NCBI GenBank assembly: GCA_016182795.1
Contig: JACPFW010000001.1
Span: forward strand, 72,478-136,477
Reading direction: 5' to 3'
DNA from: Gemmatimonadota bacterium
GTDB taxonomy: Bacteria > Gemmatimonadota > Gemmatimonadetes > Gemmatimonadales > Gemmatimonadaceae
DNA: 64,000 nucleotides
The position numbers were made by a program, and so were the translations under genes. Positions 62,793 to 64,000 of the stretch are shown one piece after another; within the stretch, counting starts at the first letter, position 1, and every line of letters starts with the position of its first letter. A model generated the notes under the pieces. That model ran no database searches. It saw nothing but the letters and a program-made list of their open reading frames with translations, and was not told where the DNA came from.

Positions 62793-64000
62793 ATGACGGC
62801 CATACTCCGGAGCCTGCGGCGCGCCGGCCTCGTTGCCTTCGCGCTGCTGCTCGCGTCCGCCGGCGGCACGCCGGCCACGGCGCAGGCCAACGCCGACTGC
62901 CTTGAGTGCCATACCGACAAGAGCCTCACCAAGAAGCGCGACGGCAAGACCGTCTCGCTGTTCGTGGATGAAGCCCGGTTCAAGGGGTCGGTGCACGCCA
63001 AGGCCAACTGCACCGACTGCCACGCCGACCTCAAGGGCAAGGATCTCCCGCACGACGAGACGCTCAAGCCGGCGCAGTGCAAGTCGTGCCACGAGTCGGA
63101 ACAGACGCAGCACGATCAGTCGCTGCACGGCCGGGCCATCGCGCGGGGCGACCCGCTGGCGCCCAAGTGCAGCAGCTGCCACGGCACGCACGAGATGGTG
63201 CGCCGCTCCGACCCGCGGTCGCCGGTGCAGCCGTCGCGCATTCCGTATCTCTGCGGCAAGTGCCACTCGGAGGGTGGGCGCGTCCAGAAGGAGCGCACCA
63301 TCCACCAGTCGAACATCATCAACAACTACACGGAGTCGATCCACGGCGAAGCCCTGATGACCAAGGGGCTTACCGTCGCGGCGACGTGCGTGTCGTGCCA
63401 CACCGCGCACTCGATCCGCAAGCACACCGACCCCAAGTCGTCCATCGCGCGCTCGAACATCGCGGCCACCTGCTCCACGTGCCACGCCGCCATCGAGACC
63501 GTGCACCGCAAGATCATCGACGGCAAGCTATGGGAGCGCGAGAGCCACGTGCTGCCCGCCTGCGTCGACTGCCACGAACCGCACAAGGCCCGCCGCGTCT
63601 TCTACGACCAGGGCATGGCCGACCGCGACTGCCTGCGCTGCCACGAGAAGGAAGGGATCAAGGCGTCCAAGGACGGCCGCTCGCTGCGCGTCAAGGTGGA
63701 CTCGCTCGCCAACTCGAGCCACGTCAAGATCCGCTGCAGCCAGTGCCACACCGGCGTGTCGCCGTCCCACGGCCGCCCGTGCGAGACGATCACCGAAAAG
63801 GTGAACTGCGCGTCGTGCCACGCCGAGGTCGGCCAGCAGTACGCGGTCAGCACGCACGGCCAGCTGGAGGCCAAGCAGGACCCCAACGGACCGACCTGCA
63901 AGTCATGCCACGGCGCGCACGGCATCCTTGGCAAGCTCAACCCGCAGTCGCCCATCTTCCCGACGCAGATCCCGACGCTGTGCGCGCAGTGCCATCGCAC
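62793..64000 (+). CDS. Multiheme cytochrome c, partial at the window end
   Basis: The visible 402 codons have a signal peptide (about 1-31, ending TAQA-like) and 13 CxxCH sites in order: CLECH, CTDCH, CKSCH, CSSCH, CGKCH, CVSCH, CSTCH, CVDCH, CLRCH, CSQCH, CASCH, CKSCH and CAQCH, the last at the window edge. Spacing, and HGxA and CHGxH motifs, repeat those of the preceding gene, so it may be a paralogue of its haem domain. No stop is reached; a cytochrome b or other domain may follow. GGAG at 62777-62780 lies upstream of ATG 62793. The first half resembles the 13-haem part of its neighbour closely enough to suggest duplication. Confidence 0.92.
   Translation, partial: MTAILRSLRRAGLVAFALLLASAGGTPATAQANADCLECHTDKSLTKKRDGKTVSLFVDEARFKGSVHAKANCTDCHADLKGKDLPHDETLKPAQCKSCHESEQTQHDQSLHGRAIARGDPLAPKCSSCHGTHEMVRRSDPRSPVQPSRIPYLCGKCHSEGGRVQKERTIHQSNIINNYTESIHGEALMTKGLTVAATCVSCHTAHSIRKHTDPKSSIARSNIAATCSTCHAAIETVHRKIIDGKLWERESHVLPACVDCHEPHKARRVFYDQGMADRDCLRCHEKEGIKASKDGRSLRVKVDSLANSSHVKIRCSQCHTGVSPSHGRPCETITEKVNCASCHAEVGQQYAVSTHGQLEAKQDPNGPTCKSCHGAHGILGKLNPQSPIFPTQIPTLCAQCHR

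Noticed and set aside
55563..64000. A nitrite reductase (Nrf) or tetrathionate reductase locus
   Set aside because: No CxxCK catalytic haem motif typical of NrfA and no molybdopterin subunit is seen; the genes only supply electron transfer components.
1..64000. rRNA, tRNA or insertion sequence
   Set aside because: No cloverleaf-like sequence with a CCA-adjacent acceptor stem, rRNA core or transposase motif could be supported by reading.

Overview
The window looks like a chromosomal segment of a Gemmatimonadota bacterium or a close relative. That assignment is inferred from gene content and style: very high GC, many GTG/TTG starts, huge multi-PAS hybrid kinases, many secreted peptidases and glycosidases with short AQ-type signal peptides, fused TRAP permeases and multiheme cytochromes. 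I could not run a phylogeny. An LpxR-like lipid A deacylase and an Lgt/LspA-type lipoprotein route fit a diderm cell. No rRNA, tRNA, CRISPR array, insertion sequence or prophage was seen, and no gene-free stretch exceeds about 280 bases.

Layout. (1) 1-16850, plus strand: a single-domain response regulator, an FkbM methyltransferase, three hybrid histidine kinases (one of 1792 residues, one soluble, one membrane-bound and coupled to a periplasmic NMT1-like binding lipoprotein), an omega-amidase-like nitrilase, RidA, a tiny proline-rich protein and an M1 metallopeptidase. (2) 16904-26300: a 1721-residue membrane hybrid kinase with Hpt domain on the minus strand, an unrecognised lipoprotein, an M61 peptidase broken by an in-frame amber codon, a small CDF transporter and a small secreted helical protein. 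(3) 26539-30242, minus strand: a TRAP transporter operon (TatT lipoprotein, shortened DctP, fused DctQ-DctM). (4) 30458-41771: carbohydrate, peptide and envelope genes (GH2, GH35, short asparaginase, tandem M42-like peptidase, serine hydrolase with C-terminal beta-barrel-like domain, LpxR-like protein, MsrB, NAGPA-type glycosidase). (5) 41956-47652: a tight hypA-B-F-C-D-E operon for [NiFe]-hydrogenase maturation, with a HypA that lacks its zinc domain and no hydrogenase subunits nearby. (6) 47747-55486: housekeeping and small genes (rhodanese, DUF486, DUF1569, MscL, a DinB-ICMT fusion, HrpB helicase, LspA, an NAD-binding protein, a SAM methyltransferase, PdxH). (7) 55563-64000: a divergent multiheme cytochrome locus.

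How it works together. The cytochrome locus is the most notable part. A three-helix NapC/NirT-type heptaheme protein heads a minus-strand operon with a DUF2339 membrane protein and an OB-fold lipoprotein. A divergent plus-strand operon encodes a tetraheme cytochrome, a protein with 13 c-type haem sites fused to a b-type cytochrome membrane domain, and a further cytochrome with at least 13 haem sites that runs off the window. This arrangement suggests two quinone-linked entry or exit points feeding a periplasmic haem wire. Together with the hyp operon 8-18 kb away it fits a metabolism that can use hydrogen or alternative electron acceptors; this is inference. The kinase cluster with an orphan ABC-type binding lipoprotein suggests sensing of a small organic ligand rather than its transport.
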